Assembly (NCBI RefSeq): GCF_015265475.1
Contig: NZ_CP054493.1
Coordinates: forward strand, 186,001-250,000
DNA from: Candidatus Sulfurimonas marisnigri
Lineage (GTDB): Bacteria > Campylobacterota > Campylobacteria > Campylobacterales > Sulfurimonadaceae
Direction of reading: 5' to 3'
DNA: 64,000 bases
This document shows, in pieces, positions 18,079 to 26,543 of the stretch. The notes under the pieces are model-generated. The model saw only the letters and a program-made list of their open reading frames with translations. It made no database searches and was not told the DNA's origin. Every line of letters starts with the position of its first letter. Within the stretch, counting starts at the first letter, position 1. The translations under genes were made by a program, and so were the position numbers.

Positions 18079-18728
18079 GAATTTTACTGCTGGAAGATGA
18101 GTACTCGTTGAGAATGAGTATTAAAGAGTTTTTAGATGATTTAGAGTATGAGGTGGATGACTTCTCTGACGGATTAGAAGCTTACGATGCCATTTATTCC
18201 AAGTCATACGATATTCTGCTTTTAGATGTTAATGTTCCAACTATGAACGGATTTGATCTCTTAAAATCTATACGAAAAGATGGTAATAAAACACCTGCAA
18301 TTTTTTTAACCTCCATGATAGATATGAATGATTTAAAAGAGGGGTATAAAAGAGGCTGTTGTGATTATATTCGTAAACCTTTTGATCTGCTTGAGCTAGA
18401 GCTTAGAATAAATCAGGCATATACCAGCCACTATCTTGATGATAGCGAAATTATCTCTTTAAATAGTGATATATCTTATGATATGACAAAAGGTAAGCTT
18501 ACATGCAAGGAAGATGAGATAGTTCTTAGAAAAGCTGAAAAAGATATTTTAGAGCTTTTGATAAAACATAAGAACTCTGTTGTGTCAATGCAGATGTTTC
18601 AGGATGAAATATGGGGAGAGTATGTTGAACCGGCAACAATAAGAGTTCAGGTGAATAACTTAAAGCAAAAACTACCAGAGTCAATAGTGCAAAATCGAAG
18701 AGGGTTGGGGTATATAATTGAACGATGA
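18075..18728 (+). CDS. OmpR/PhoB-family response regulator
   Basis: A 217-residue two-domain regulator. The receiver domain (1-115) has LLLEDEY, phosphoacceptor Asp51 in ILLLDVNVP, Thr/Ser at FLTS and Lys101 in IRKPFD. The C-terminal winged helix (about 125-217) ends in VNNLKQKL and NRRGLGYIIE, the typical recognition helix and wing of OmpR proteins. The start overlaps the Cache gene by 4 bases and the end overlaps the kinase by 11. Its likely target is the promoter of soxX, where a direct repeat is seen. Confidence 0.9.
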   Translation: MRILLLEDEYSLRMSIKEFLDDLEYEVDDFSDGLEAYDAIYSKSYDILLLDVNVPTMNGFDLLKSIRKDGNKTPAIFLTSMIDMNDLKEGYKRGCCDYIRKPFDLLELELRINQAYTSHYLDDSEIISLNSDISYDMTKGKLTCKEDEIVLRKAEKDILELLIKHKNSVVSMQMFQDEIWGEYVEPATIRVQVNNLKQKLPESIVQNRRGLGYIIER

Positions 18729-19881
18729 CGGATACGGACTAAAGTATGCATATATCTATACTGTCTTAATAACAATAATTCTTTTAGCACCACTGTTCTT
18801 TTACACTGTTCATATGAAAAATTTGTATGGCGTACAGAACGAACTGCATTTGAAAAATCAATCATATCTTGTTGTGCAGATGATGCAGGAGCATACTCAA
18901 GATGATGAATATTTTGAGTATCCGAGATTTCAAACATTTAAGTCGGGTCTTTACGATTATCAGCAAAAACCAATATTCTCTCTAATAGAAAAACCGATAA
19001 AATATTTTCTAGAGGGGTACCATGTTGATGATAAAGATGCATATCTTATAACAAAACTACCGGCAGGAAAGTATTTTGGTGCCGATTACTTAGTTATAAA
19101 AAACAGATTGTCATATTTTGAAGTTTATGAAAAGTCTATGTTTATTTTACTCTCAATAGCTATATTGGTTTTTGCTCTAAGCTTTCTTTTTTTAAATCGC
19201 TTTGCAAAACCTTTTAAGCAGGTAAATAAAAAACTGGATAATTTTATAAAAGACTCTATTCACGAGATCAATACCCCTCTGTCTATAATAAATGTAAATA
19301 TTGACCTTTATAACAGAAAGCATACCCCTAACAAATATTTGCAAAGAATGAAAGCCGCAGCTAAAGTTCTGTCTAATATTTATAATGACATGGACTACCT
19401 TATTAAGTACGACAGATTGGATTTTGAAAAAGAGCCAATTAACATGGCGGAGTTTTTACAAGAGCGGATAGATTACTTCTTAGAAGTTGCTCAAATGAAA
19501 AATATTACACTCAGCAGTGATATTCAGGATAATATCTCTTTGTATATGAACACAAAACAGTTTCAAAGGGTGATTGATAACAATATTTCAAATGCAATCA
19601 AGTACTCTTATGAGAAAAGTACAATAGAGGTAAACTTATTTGTACAAGATGGTATTTGCTTTTTATCTTTTAAGGATTACGGTATCGGGATAGAGGATGT
19701 GGACAAAATATTTAACCGTTACTATCGTGAGAGTAACCAGACTGGCGGCTTTGGTATAGGTTTGAATATTGTCAAATCAATCATAGACAAGGCTGGTATT
19801 GAGCTTATTATTGACTCTACACCGAAAAAAGGGAGCACTTTCACATATAAGTTTCCTGCAGCAATTGTTACACTAAATTGA
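18718..19881 (+). CDS. Sensor histidine kinase
   Basis: A 387-residue membrane kinase. Two membrane helices (about 12-31 and 139-160) flank a roughly 110-residue periplasmic part. The H box is IHEINTPLS with His182, followed by the N box NNISNAIKYS and G boxes KDYGIGIED and GGFGIGLNIVKS. It starts at TTG; a stop codon lies directly before that TTG and the next Met would remove the first membrane helix. It overlaps the regulator gene by 11 bases. A HAMP domain is not evident. It probably phosphorylates the regulator at 18075 and controls the sox genes downstream. Confidence 0.88.
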   Translation: MNDDGYGLKYAYIYTVLITIILLAPLFFYTVHMKNLYGVQNELHLKNQSYLVVQMMQEHTQDDEYFEYPRFQTFKSGLYDYQQKPIFSLIEKPIKYFLEGYHVDDKDAYLITKLPAGKYFGADYLVIKNRLSYFEVYEKSMFILLSIAILVFALSFLFLNRFAKPFKQVNKKLDNFIKDSIHEINTPLSIINVNIDLYNRKHTPNKYLQRMKAAAKVLSNIYNDMDYLIKYDRLDFEKEPINMAEFLQERIDYFLEVAQMKNITLSSDIQDNISLYMNTKQFQRVIDNNISNAIKYSYEKSTIEVNLFVQDGICFLSFKDYGIGIEDVDKIFNRYYRESNQTGGFGIGLNIVKSIIDKAGIELIIDSTPKKGSTFTYKFPAAIVTLN

Positions 19882-19913
19882 ATTAAGTAACATTCTTTTT
19901 AAAAACTTCCCAC

Positions 19914-19933
19914 ATTTTATACAAATTTTACAC
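19914..19933 (+). promoter_or_regulatory. Candidate OmpR-type direct repeat upstream of soxX
   Basis: ATTTTATAC at 19914-19922 and ATTTTACAC at 19925-19933 form a direct repeat with an 11-base period, the spacing of OmpR/PhoB half-sites. It lies in the 96-base gap between the kinase gene and soxX. The neighbouring regulator belongs to that family. Binding is inferred. Confidence 0.45.
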
Positions 19934-19977
19934 TTAGCAGTTAAACTTACCACTGAAACAACTAAGGAGTAAGACAA

Positions 19978-20502
19978 ATGAAGAAAACAATTATGGTGTC
20001 ATTACTAGTTGGAGCTTCACTATTAGCTACTGATTACAGCAGTGTAATAGAGAGTCCAAACGCGAGTAAAATAATAGATAAAGATCTACTGGCGCCAGCA
20101 ACAGTTTACACAATGCCTGCTGGATGTATATCAACCGACAAAGATGCTATTGCTAGAGGTGCTTTTATATTCCATAATCTAAATGGTGGAAAAGTTAAAG
20201 GGGATGCTCCTGCAGGTCTAAGTAAAAAAGATGAAAAAGGCAACAATAAGCAGTATGGTAACTGTGTAGCATGTCACAATATAGAAGACGCAGTAGGTGC
20301 TGGAAATATCGGTCCTGATTTAAGTAACTACAACGCTATGTTTATGGCAACAAATGTTAGAGACAACCAGTTTGTATATCAAAAGATTGCAGACCCTAGA
20401 GTTGACAATGCACAAACACACATGACAGTTAATTTAACTACTAAGTTATTCAACGAAAGAGAAATATGTGATATTACTTCATATATCGTATCTCCAAAAT
20501 AA
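19978..20502 (+). CDS. soxX: SoxX, c-type cytochrome subunit of SoxXA
   Basis: A 174-residue periplasmic cytochrome with signal peptide (about 1-17). The haem motif NCVACH has Cys96, Cys99 and His100; Met149 in AQTHMT is the likely second axial ligand. SoxXA joins thiosulfate to the SoxY cysteine by oxidation and passes electrons to cytochromes. It has an AAGGAG ribosome binding site and starts the soxXYZAB run, 16 bases before soxY. Slightly larger than some SoxX proteins; otherwise typical. Confidence 0.92.
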   Translation: MKKTIMVSLLVGASLLATDYSSVIESPNASKIIDKDLLAPATVYTMPAGCISTDKDAIARGAFIFHNLNGGKVKGDAPAGLSKKDEKGNNKQYGNCVACHNIEDAVGAGNIGPDLSNYNAMFMATNVRDNQFVYQKIADPRVDNAQTHMTVNLTTKLFNEREICDITSYIVSPK

Positions 20503-20518
20503 TACAAGGAAATAAAAA

Positions 20519-20989
20519 ATGCAAAGAAGAGACTTTTTTAAACAACTAGGTACGGTTGCAGCTGTTACTGCTGTTGCTCCAGCTATGAGTTTTGCAGCAG
20601 ATGCTAAAAAAACAAAAGGGCCGAATGATTTTTCATATCAGCAAGCAGTTGAGGTTATAACAGGCGGTAAACCTGTTGTTGTATCTTCAAAAGTTGAGTT
20701 AAAAGTTCCAGAGATAGCTGAGAATGGTGCAGTTGTTCCTGTAACAGTAACAGTTGATAGCCCAATGACGGATTCTGATTATGTAAAAGCTATACATATT
20801 TTTGCAACTAAAAATGGTAACACTCGTTGTATTGATGTGTTTTTAACTCCTGATAACGGTAAGGCTATGTTTGCAACACGTATTAAACTTGGTCAAACTC
20901 AAGAAGTTGCAGCTTTAGTAGAGTTAAGCGATGGAACATTTTTAAGTGCTGCTCAAAGTGTAAAAGTTACTATCGGTGGATGTGGTTGA
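20519..20989 (+). CDS. soxY: SoxY, sulfur carrier subunit of SoxYZ
   Basis: A 156-residue protein with a Tat signal (MQRRDFFKQLG then a hydrophobic stretch ending AMSFA). It ends in IGGCG, the swinging arm whose Cys155 carries sulfur intermediates. SoxY is exported folded, together with SoxZ. Unusually, 130 bases holding a structured element separate soxY from soxZ, while most genes around are spaced by under 20 bases. Confidence 0.93.
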   Translation: MQRRDFFKQLGTVAAVTAVAPAMSFAADAKKTKGPNDFSYQQAVEVITGGKPVVVSSKVELKVPEIAENGAVVPVTVTVDSPMTDSDYVKAIHIFATKNGNTRCIDVFLTPDNGKAMFATRIKLGQTQEVAALVELSDGTFLSAAQSVKVTIGGCG

Positions 20990-21023
20990 TTTTAAACCAG
21001 TAGATAAATGTAAAGTTGTTATA

Positions 21024-21093
21024 CCTCTTAAGAGGTTAGCTTTAGCGCCACAGCGGCTAGCATAGTCTGACTGGGTTCTTACTCAGATAGACG
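21024..21093 (+). repeat. Structured intergenic element C (between soxY and soxZ)
   Basis: Three neighbouring hairpins: palindrome CCTCTTAAGAGG (21024-21035); GCC (21047-21049)/GGC (21055-21057) with loop ACAGC, flanked by TTAGC and TAGC; and GTCTGACTGGGT/ACTCAGATAGAC with loop TCTT (about 21065-21092), 12 pairs with one mismatch. The loop and the GGG/CTC hairpin are shared with the copies near moa and rnhB. It fills most of the soxY-soxZ gap. Confidence 0.7.
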
Positions 21094-21119
21094 TATAAAA
21101 CAGTAATAAAGGATAAAAA

Positions 21120-21455
21120 ATGGGAAAAAGTCAAGCACTAATTAAGATTAAGCCAAAAAAATATAAAGATGGCGAAGTTGTTAAGGTAAGTTTTATGGTT
21201 ATGCATCCTATGGAAACAGGATTACGTAAAGATAAAAAAACAAAACAAGTTATTCCTGCTCTATATATCAATGATGTAAAGTTTGAGTATAACGGTAAAG
21301 TAATCACTACAATGAAAGTATGGGAGACATTATCTGTAAATCCAGTATTTACAACATACATGAAGATTAACGGCAGCGGAGAGCTAAAAGTAACATATAC
21401 TGACAGCAGCGGCGAAGTAAATGAAAAAAGTACAAAGATAAAGCCAAAAGGATAA
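21120..21455 (+). CDS. soxZ: SoxZ, partner of SoxY
   Basis: A 111-residue immunoglobulin-fold protein without its own signal peptide, as expected because it is carried out with SoxY. The pattern SQALIKIKPKKYKDGEVVKVSFMVMHPMETG, seen in part at residues 4-33, is characteristic of SoxZ. It forms the SoxYZ heterodimer that carries sulfur between SoxXA, SoxB and other enzymes. It starts with ATG after AAAGGAT and is followed 3 bases later by soxA. Confidence 0.92.
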   Translation: MGKSQALIKIKPKKYKDGEVVKVSFMVMHPMETGLRKDKKTKQVIPALYINDVKFEYNGKVITTMKVWETLSVNPVFTTYMKINGSGELKVTYTDSSGEVNEKSTKIKPKG

Positions 21456-21458
21456 TCG

Positions 21459-22223
21459 ATGAAAATAGCAACTAAAATAGTATTGTCAGTAGCACTTTTA
21501 TCATCATTCTCTTTTGGTGGTGAACAGTTTGCTATGAGTGATGCTGACCGTGCAATGTATGCAGAGATGTTGGAGAATAATCCAGCAGATATAATGGTTG
21601 AAAGTGGTAGTGAATTACTAGGTGAAATTGGTGGAGATTCAGCTTTTGCTAAATACTTAGGTATGAGCGAAGATGAGTTACCAAAATATATAGCTGGCTT
21701 TCCCCGTTATGTAGAGAAGTTTGATATGGTTGTTGGAATAGACCAAGTACTTCAAGCTATGATGTTTGATGCAGGAAAAAAACCATATAAGTTAAAAAGC
21801 AAAGATATGTTTAATATGCTTGCATATGTAAAATCTTTAGCAAATGATGAAGCAATAAATATAGATGTAAATGCAAATAAACAAATGAAAGAAGCATTCG
21901 CTTTGGGTCAAAAAACATTTGATACTAAAAGAGGTGGCAGAGGTTTGGCATGTTTAAGTTGTCACAGTCCAGATGTTATTGGTTCTGTTTTAAGAACTCA
22001 GCCACTTCCGGATTTAGGTGCTCAAAATGCAGGTGGTACTTGGCCGGCATACAGAATGACTAAGTCATCTTTAAGAACACTTCAGCGCCGTTTTCAAGGG
22101 TGTATGAAAAATGCACTTTTAGCTGTTATTCCAATCGGTTCACCTGAGATGGTTGCACTTGAAGTTTATATTACAGATAAAGCAAAAGGTAAAACTATTG
22201 CTATACCTGGTTTAAAAAGATAG
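21459..22223 (+). CDS. soxA: SoxA, single-haem c-type cytochrome subunit of SoxXA
   Basis: A 254-residue periplasmic protein with signal peptide (about 1-20). Only one haem motif is present, LACLSCH (Cys165, Cys168, His169). FQGCMKN holds Cys215, the expected cysteine (persulfide) ligand of the active haem. Many SoxA proteins bind two haems; the N-terminal domain here lacks the first CxxCH, placing it with the single-haem group. It starts with ATG after AAAAGGAT and sits between soxZ and soxB. Confidence 0.92.
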   Translation: MKIATKIVLSVALLSSFSFGGEQFAMSDADRAMYAEMLENNPADIMVESGSELLGEIGGDSAFAKYLGMSEDELPKYIAGFPRYVEKFDMVVGIDQVLQAMMFDAGKKPYKLKSKDMFNMLAYVKSLANDEAINIDVNANKQMKEAFALGQKTFDTKRGGRGLACLSCHSPDVIGSVLRTQPLPDLGAQNAGGTWPAYRMTKSSLRTLQRRFQGCMKNALLAVIPIGSPEMVALEVYITDKAKGKTIAIPGLKR

Positions 22224-22232
22224 GGATGCATA

Positions 22233-24002
22233 ATGGAAATTTCTAGAAGAGACTTTATGCATATAGCAGCGATATTTGGTTTAGGTGCAGCAACTGCAGG
22301 ATGTACTAGTGCATCAGCAAAAACACCAGCTCAAATATCTCTGAAAGATATTTATGATTTTAAGGCAACTGGTAACTTTTCTTTGCTTCATATGTGTGAT
22401 TTACATGCACATATTAAGCCGTTGTATTGGAGAGAGCCATCTACTTTAATCTCTGCTCCAAACTTAGTTGGAACACCGGGATTTTTATGTGGAGAAGCTT
22501 TTGCAAAACATTATGGTTTAGAGCCAAGTTCATTAGACGCATATTTTGATACGCATATGGACTTTGACACTCTGGCTAAAAAGTTTGGAAAGATGGGCGG
22601 TATAGCTCATATAAAAACTGTTCTTGAGCATATCAGAGCTGAGAGAGGAGCAGAAAATGTTCTTTTTCTTGACTCAGGAGATACTTGGCAAGGTACAGGC
22701 GTTGCATTAAAAACTAAGGGTGAAGCTATTGTAAAAGCGCAAAACTACTTAGGTGTTGATGTAATGGTTGGACACTGGGAATTTACTTACGGTAAAGAGC
22801 GTGTTAAAGAGCTTATAGAGATGCTTGATGCTAAGTTTATTTCGCAAAATATAGTCGGTGACGATTCATTTTCGGATGAGTATGAAGAGTTGATATTTGA
22901 GCCATATACGATTCAGGAAAAAGGTGGAGCTAAGATTGGTATTATTGGACAATCTTTTCCATTTACATCAACTGCAAACCCTAAAGAGTTTACGCAAGGG
23001 TGGAGTTTTGGTCTTAGACTTGAAACACTTCAAGAGTATGTTAACGAGCTTAGAAAAGTGCACAAAGTTGATTGTGTGGTTGTTTTATCACATGACGGAT
23101 TTAGTGTTGATCAAGAAGTTGCACGTCAGGTTCATGGTATAGACTTTATCTTAAGCGGACATACTCATGACCCTTCTCCTAAGCCTATTACAATTAACGG
23201 AACTGTTATTGTAATTGCGGGAAGTCATGGTAAGTATATCGGACGTTTAGACGTTGATGCTAAAGATGGTAAAGTTATTGATTATGAGTATAAACTTATC
23301 CCAATAGCATCAAATATGATACCGGCTGATCCAGCAGGTGTTAAGTTGGTAGATGAGCTTTATGCTCCATTTGCTTCAGAGTTTAATGAAGTGCTTGGTA
23401 AAACTAAAAATACACTTTATAAAAGAGATACATTTTTCTCAACTTTCGATCAGTTGATAAATGATGCAATTATGGATGAGATGAAGTGTGATATCTCATT
23501 TACACCTGGGTATAGATGGGGAACAACTGTTTTAGCCGGTGATGATATTTTAATGGATAATGTATATGAGATGTGTGGAATAACATATCCGAATGTGTAT
23601 ACATTTGAGCTAAAAGGTAAAAGGATTGCTACTCTTTTAGAAGATATTGCAGATAATGTTTTCAATGCAAATCCACTTTACCAACAAGGTGGTGATATGA
23701 GCCGTCTTGGCGGTATAACATATAGTATAGCCGTAGCAAACAAAGCTGGAGAGAGAATCTCTAAGCTTACAGTTGGTGGTAAACCAATTGATTTAGAAAA
23801 GACTTATATTGTCTCTTCTTGGGGTGGGAATTTACAAAATGCTGGTGAAAATCTTCAAAAAGATAAAATCAGAGCAGTTTACGATGTTACAAGAGATTAT
23901 ATTAAAAAACAAAAAGTTGTTGACGTAAGTAACGACGGTAATGTTACTTTGGTTGATTACGACTGCGGTTGCCCAGTTGAGGGCTCAAGAAGCTGTTCAT
24001 AA
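22233..24002 (+). CDS. soxB: SoxB, thiosulfohydrolase
   Basis: A 589-residue dimanganese metallophosphoesterase-fold enzyme that removes sulfate from the SoxY-bound thiosulfonate. Tat signal SRRDFMH is followed by a hydrophobic stretch; AATAGC with Cys24 could be a lipobox. Metal-site motifs are DLHAH (Asp56, His58), SGDTWQGTG, VGHWEFTYG, LSHDGFSVD and SGHTHDP. The C-terminal 5'-nucleotidase domain follows. A small hairpin (24009-24034) separates it from the porin gene. No soxCD lies in the window; in related bacteria it is in a separate cluster. Confidence 0.94.
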   Translation: MEISRRDFMHIAAIFGLGAATAGCTSASAKTPAQISLKDIYDFKATGNFSLLHMCDLHAHIKPLYWREPSTLISAPNLVGTPGFLCGEAFAKHYGLEPSSLDAYFDTHMDFDTLAKKFGKMGGIAHIKTVLEHIRAERGAENVLFLDSGDTWQGTGVALKTKGEAIVKAQNYLGVDVMVGHWEFTYGKERVKELIEMLDAKFISQNIVGDDSFSDEYEELIFEPYTIQEKGGAKIGIIGQSFPFTSTANPKEFTQGWSFGLRLETLQEYVNELRKVHKVDCVVVLSHDGFSVDQEVARQVHGIDFILSGHTHDPSPKPITINGTVIVIAGSHGKYIGRLDVDAKDGKVIDYEYKLIPIASNMIPADPAGVKLVDELYAPFASEFNEVLGKTKNTLYKRDTFFSTFDQLINDAIMDEMKCDISFTPGYRWGTTVLAGDDILMDNVYEMCGITYPNVYTFELKGKRIATLLEDIADNVFNANPLYQQGGDMSRLGGITYSIAVANKAGERISKLTVGGKPIDLEKTYIVSSWGGNLQNAGENLQKDKIRAVYDVTRDYIKKQKVVDVSNDGNVTLVDYDCGCPVEGSRSCS

Positions 24003-24008
24003 GCTTCG

Positions 24009-24034
24009 TTATTCCGTATTTAATATGGAAATAA
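24009..24034 (+). terminator. Weak hairpin after soxB
   Basis: TTATTCCGTAT and ATATGGAAATAA can pair with one bulge just after the soxB stop; T-rich sequence follows (AATTTTTATAAAAA). It could lower transcription into the porin gene rather than stop it. Confidence 0.4.
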
Positions 24035-24055
24035 ATTTTTATAAAAAGGGTTAAT

Positions 24056-25498
24056 ATGAAAATATCTAAATTAAGTATAGCAGCGTTTACAGTTATTGCT
24101 TTGGCTTCGTCAGCTCAGGCAACACTTAAATCAGACAAAGTTACTTTAAAAGGTAATATGGTTGTAGAGTACACTAAACTTCCAGCTCCAGTAAATACAA
24201 TTAAAGAAGCATTTACTGAGGGTATGTTTTATGGTCGTTTAAGAGCAAATGCTTTTTATTGGGACTGGGATAAAGATCCTGCTGCAGGCAAAGACAATAG
24301 AAACCTTGGTGTAGGAGCTAGTTTAATATATAAGTCTGCACCACTTAATGGCTTAAGCGGTACGGTAGGTCTGTACACATCACAAAACCCTTTCTTTCGT
24401 ATGGATAAAGAGGATGTTGGAAGTTCAAAGGCAGGTAAAGATACATTTAGCCGTCGTGATGTTTTAACTGGTGGTCACTATGGAATGACTGTGTTAGGTC
24501 AAGCTTATCTACAATATGATGCAGCTAAAACAAGCATTAAAGTTGGTCGACAAATGTTAGAGACTGTTTTTACAAAATCTAACGACACAAAAATGATACC
24601 AAATACTTTTGATGGTGTAACAGCTACTATTAAAGACATTCCAGATACTACTATACAATTAGCGTATTTTACCGCACAAAAACTGCGTGACCATACTTCA
24701 GGTCATGATGTAATTGCATTTGGAGGCGGTTCTACAAGTGAACAGAAGTGGTCACAAAATGATGACTCTGCTGTAAATAAAAGTTTGGATGTTGCAAAAG
24801 TTGGAATTGATAATACTTTGCAAATAGCATCTGTTACAAACAAATCTATCAAAAACTTAAAAGCAAATATTAGTTATGCGAGGGTTCCTGATGTTATTAG
24901 TAACTTAACTCTAGAGGCTCACTACACTATTCCAGTAAGCGGTGATTGGAAAATTGCACCGGGTATTAGATATATGAATCAAATGGATGATTTAGATTCT
25001 ACTACTGCGGTTGCAAACTTGGGTAAAAAAACAGACAACTATACAGATCCAAATAGCTTAGACTCTAGTTTACTTGCTCTTAGACTTGATGTTAAAAACA
25101 AAGCATTTTTAGGTCGTATCGGTTACTCTAAAATTGCTGATGAAGCAGATATCGTAGCTCCATGGAGAGGTTTTCCTACTGGTGGATTTACTCGTGCAAT
25201 GGCTCAGTATAACTGGTATGCAAATACTAAAACATATATGTTAAGACTTGGGTATGACTTTGGTAAAGCAGATATGATCCCAGGATTTAGCCTTATGGCA
25301 AGATATGCTGTTCAAGATTTCGATGAGACTAAACCTGGAGTAGCTGCAGACAGTAATATTATCCATATTGATGCTCGTCAAAACATTGGTAAAGACTTAG
25401 AACTTAAAGTAAGACTAGGTTTTGTGGATGCAGATGTAAAAGCTGGAAAAGATACTTCATACAATGAATATCGTGTTGAATTAAACTACTTCTTTTAA
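24056..25498 (+). CDS. Outer membrane porin, OprD-like
   Basis: A 480-residue protein with signal peptide (cleavage after SSAQA, about residue 22), alternating hydrophobic beta strands and a C-terminal Phe (ELNYFF), all typical of outer membrane barrels. The motifs GMFYGRLRANAFYWDWD, VGRQMLETVF and MLRLGYDFG fit the OprD-type porin family of Campylobacterota. It lies 53 bases after soxB and may let thiosulfate or other anions in (inference). AAAAAGGG precedes the ATG. Confidence 0.8.
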   Translation: MKISKLSIAAFTVIALASSAQATLKSDKVTLKGNMVVEYTKLPAPVNTIKEAFTEGMFYGRLRANAFYWDWDKDPAAGKDNRNLGVGASLIYKSAPLNGLSGTVGLYTSQNPFFRMDKEDVGSSKAGKDTFSRRDVLTGGHYGMTVLGQAYLQYDAAKTSIKVGRQMLETVFTKSNDTKMIPNTFDGVTATIKDIPDTTIQLAYFTAQKLRDHTSGHDVIAFGGGSTSEQKWSQNDDSAVNKSLDVAKVGIDNTLQIASVTNKSIKNLKANISYARVPDVISNLTLEAHYTIPVSGDWKIAPGIRYMNQMDDLDSTTAVANLGKKTDNYTDPNSLDSSLLALRLDVKNKAFLGRIGYSKIADEADIVAPWRGFPTGGFTRAMAQYNWYANTKTYMLRLGYDFGKADMIPGFSLMARYAVQDFDETKPGVAADSNIIHIDARQNIGKDLELKVRLGFVDADVKAGKDTSYNEYRVELNYFF

Positions 25499-25518
25499 GA
25501 GGTAGTTAAAATATTATG

Positions 25519-25606
25519 TTAGTGGTTATTGTAGTTGCTGTTAGTTCATTTATTATAGTTCTCTCCTGTTTTATATAAAAATGTTAGTAACTGCAATAGC
25601 CACTAA
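25519..25606 (+). terminator. Long hairpin in the 3' region of the sox unit
   Basis: Arms 25519-25539 and 25586-25606 pair over 21 bases without a bulge. Three of the pairs are G-U wobbles, which are only stable in RNA made from the + strand. The 46-base loop is AT-rich. No T tract follows at once. It lies 21 bases after the porin stop and may protect or end the sox-porin transcript. Confidence 0.6.
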
Positions 25607-25689
25607 AATAATATAAGCAATTTAATGATATAAATTATAAAGTTTATGTATAGTGGTTTTTTTAATTTATATAGAGTGAAAGTAGAGTT

Positions 25690-26070
25690 ATGATAAAAAT
25701 TTCTATGGTTTTGTTATTTTGTTTTTTTAACTTGTCTGCATTGGAGTGGCATACTTACAAAGATGCTCTAAAATTGCAAGAAAAAAGCTCTAAGGTAATA
25801 ATGATTGATGTTATAAGAACAGAGTGTCAATATTGTATAAAAATGGATAAAAATGTCTTTTATAATGAAGAGATGTCTCAGTGGTTGGAAGAACGCTTTA
25901 TACCAGTTAAGATAAATTTAGATAACGAGGAGATGCCATTGGATGTTGAAGTGAAAATGACACCGACTTTTTATTTTTTAGATAAAAATAATAATATAGT
26001 GAAAACTATACCTGGCTCTTGGAATATAGAGGATTTCAAAGACTTAACTAAAAATATCAAAGGAGAGTAG
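25690..26070 (+). CDS. Exported thioredoxin-like protein (SoxW-like)
   Basis: A 126-residue protein with signal peptide (cleavage near LSALE, residue 18) and a thioredoxin fold. The redox site is ECQYCIKM (CQYC near residues 49-52), followed by a cis-Pro region MTPTFYFLD. Such periplasmic thioredoxins next to sox keep SoxYZ or other thiols reduced (SoxW in Paracoccus). It ends 1 base before the next DsrE-like gene, so they are likely cotranscribed. The assignment to SoxW function is from context. Confidence 0.78.
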   Translation: MIKISMVLLFCFFNLSALEWHTYKDALKLQEKSSKVIMIDVIRTECQYCIKMDKNVFYNEEMSQWLEERFIPVKINLDNEEMPLDVEVKMTPTFYFLDKNNNIVKTIPGSWNIEDFKDLTKNIKGE

Positions 26071-26505
26071 ATGATTAAATATATACTTGTATTGTTACTC
26101 AGTACCTCTTTTGTAATTGGAGATACCGAGTTCGCAGAACCTGCCCCTTCAATAGTAGAGCCAAGAAAAGTAGTGTTGTCCATAAAGAGTGCAGATGATG
26201 AAGAGATAAACCATGTGTTAAGCAGTGCTAATAATGTGCTCAAATTTTACGGACCTGAAAATGTAAATATGAGAATTGTCGCTTACTACCATGGAATTAG
26301 AGCTTTACTTAAAAAAGAAAAAGCAATAGCTGCACGTATAGATGCAATGATGCAAGTAAATGTAGAGTTTGTTGCATGTGGCAATACTATGAGAACTAAG
26401 GGTATAAAAGAGGACGAACTTGTAGATGGTACTGAGATAGTTACAGCAGGTATTGTAGAGATGATAGAGCGCGTTAAAGAGGGTTGGGTAAATATTGTTC
26501 CATAA
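26071..26505 (+). CDS. Exported DsrE-family protein
   Basis: A 144-residue protein with signal peptide (about 1-17). The domain runs from KVVLSIKSADD to GWVNIVP, with VEFVACGNTMRTKGI containing the single conserved Cys of this DsrE subfamily and AGIVEMIERVKEGW near the end. This is the better-preserved of the two exported DsrE-like proteins in the window (the other is at 16507). Likely handles sulfur bound to a cysteine in the periplasm; unproven. It starts directly after the thioredoxin-like gene, with AAAGGAGA before the ATG. Confidence 0.8.
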   Translation: MIKYILVLLLSTSFVIGDTEFAEPAPSIVEPRKVVLSIKSADDEEINHVLSSANNVLKFYGPENVNMRIVAYYHGIRALLKKEKAIAARIDAMMQVNVEFVACGNTMRTKGIKEDELVDGTEIVTAGIVEMIERVKEGWVNIVP

Positions 26506-26543
26506 ACAATAATTTACTTAAATTAAAAATCAAAGGAAAAGAA

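Noticed and set aside
18725-18727. ATG overlapping the response regulator stop as the kinase start
   Set aside because: It is out of frame with the kinase. The TTG at 18718 is the only start that keeps the first membrane helix.
25516-25578. A 20-codon frame encoding a very hydrophobic peptide, like a type I toxin
   Set aside because: It lies on the left arm and loop of the 21-bp hairpin, has no clear ribosome binding site, and AT-rich DNA often encodes such peptides by chance.
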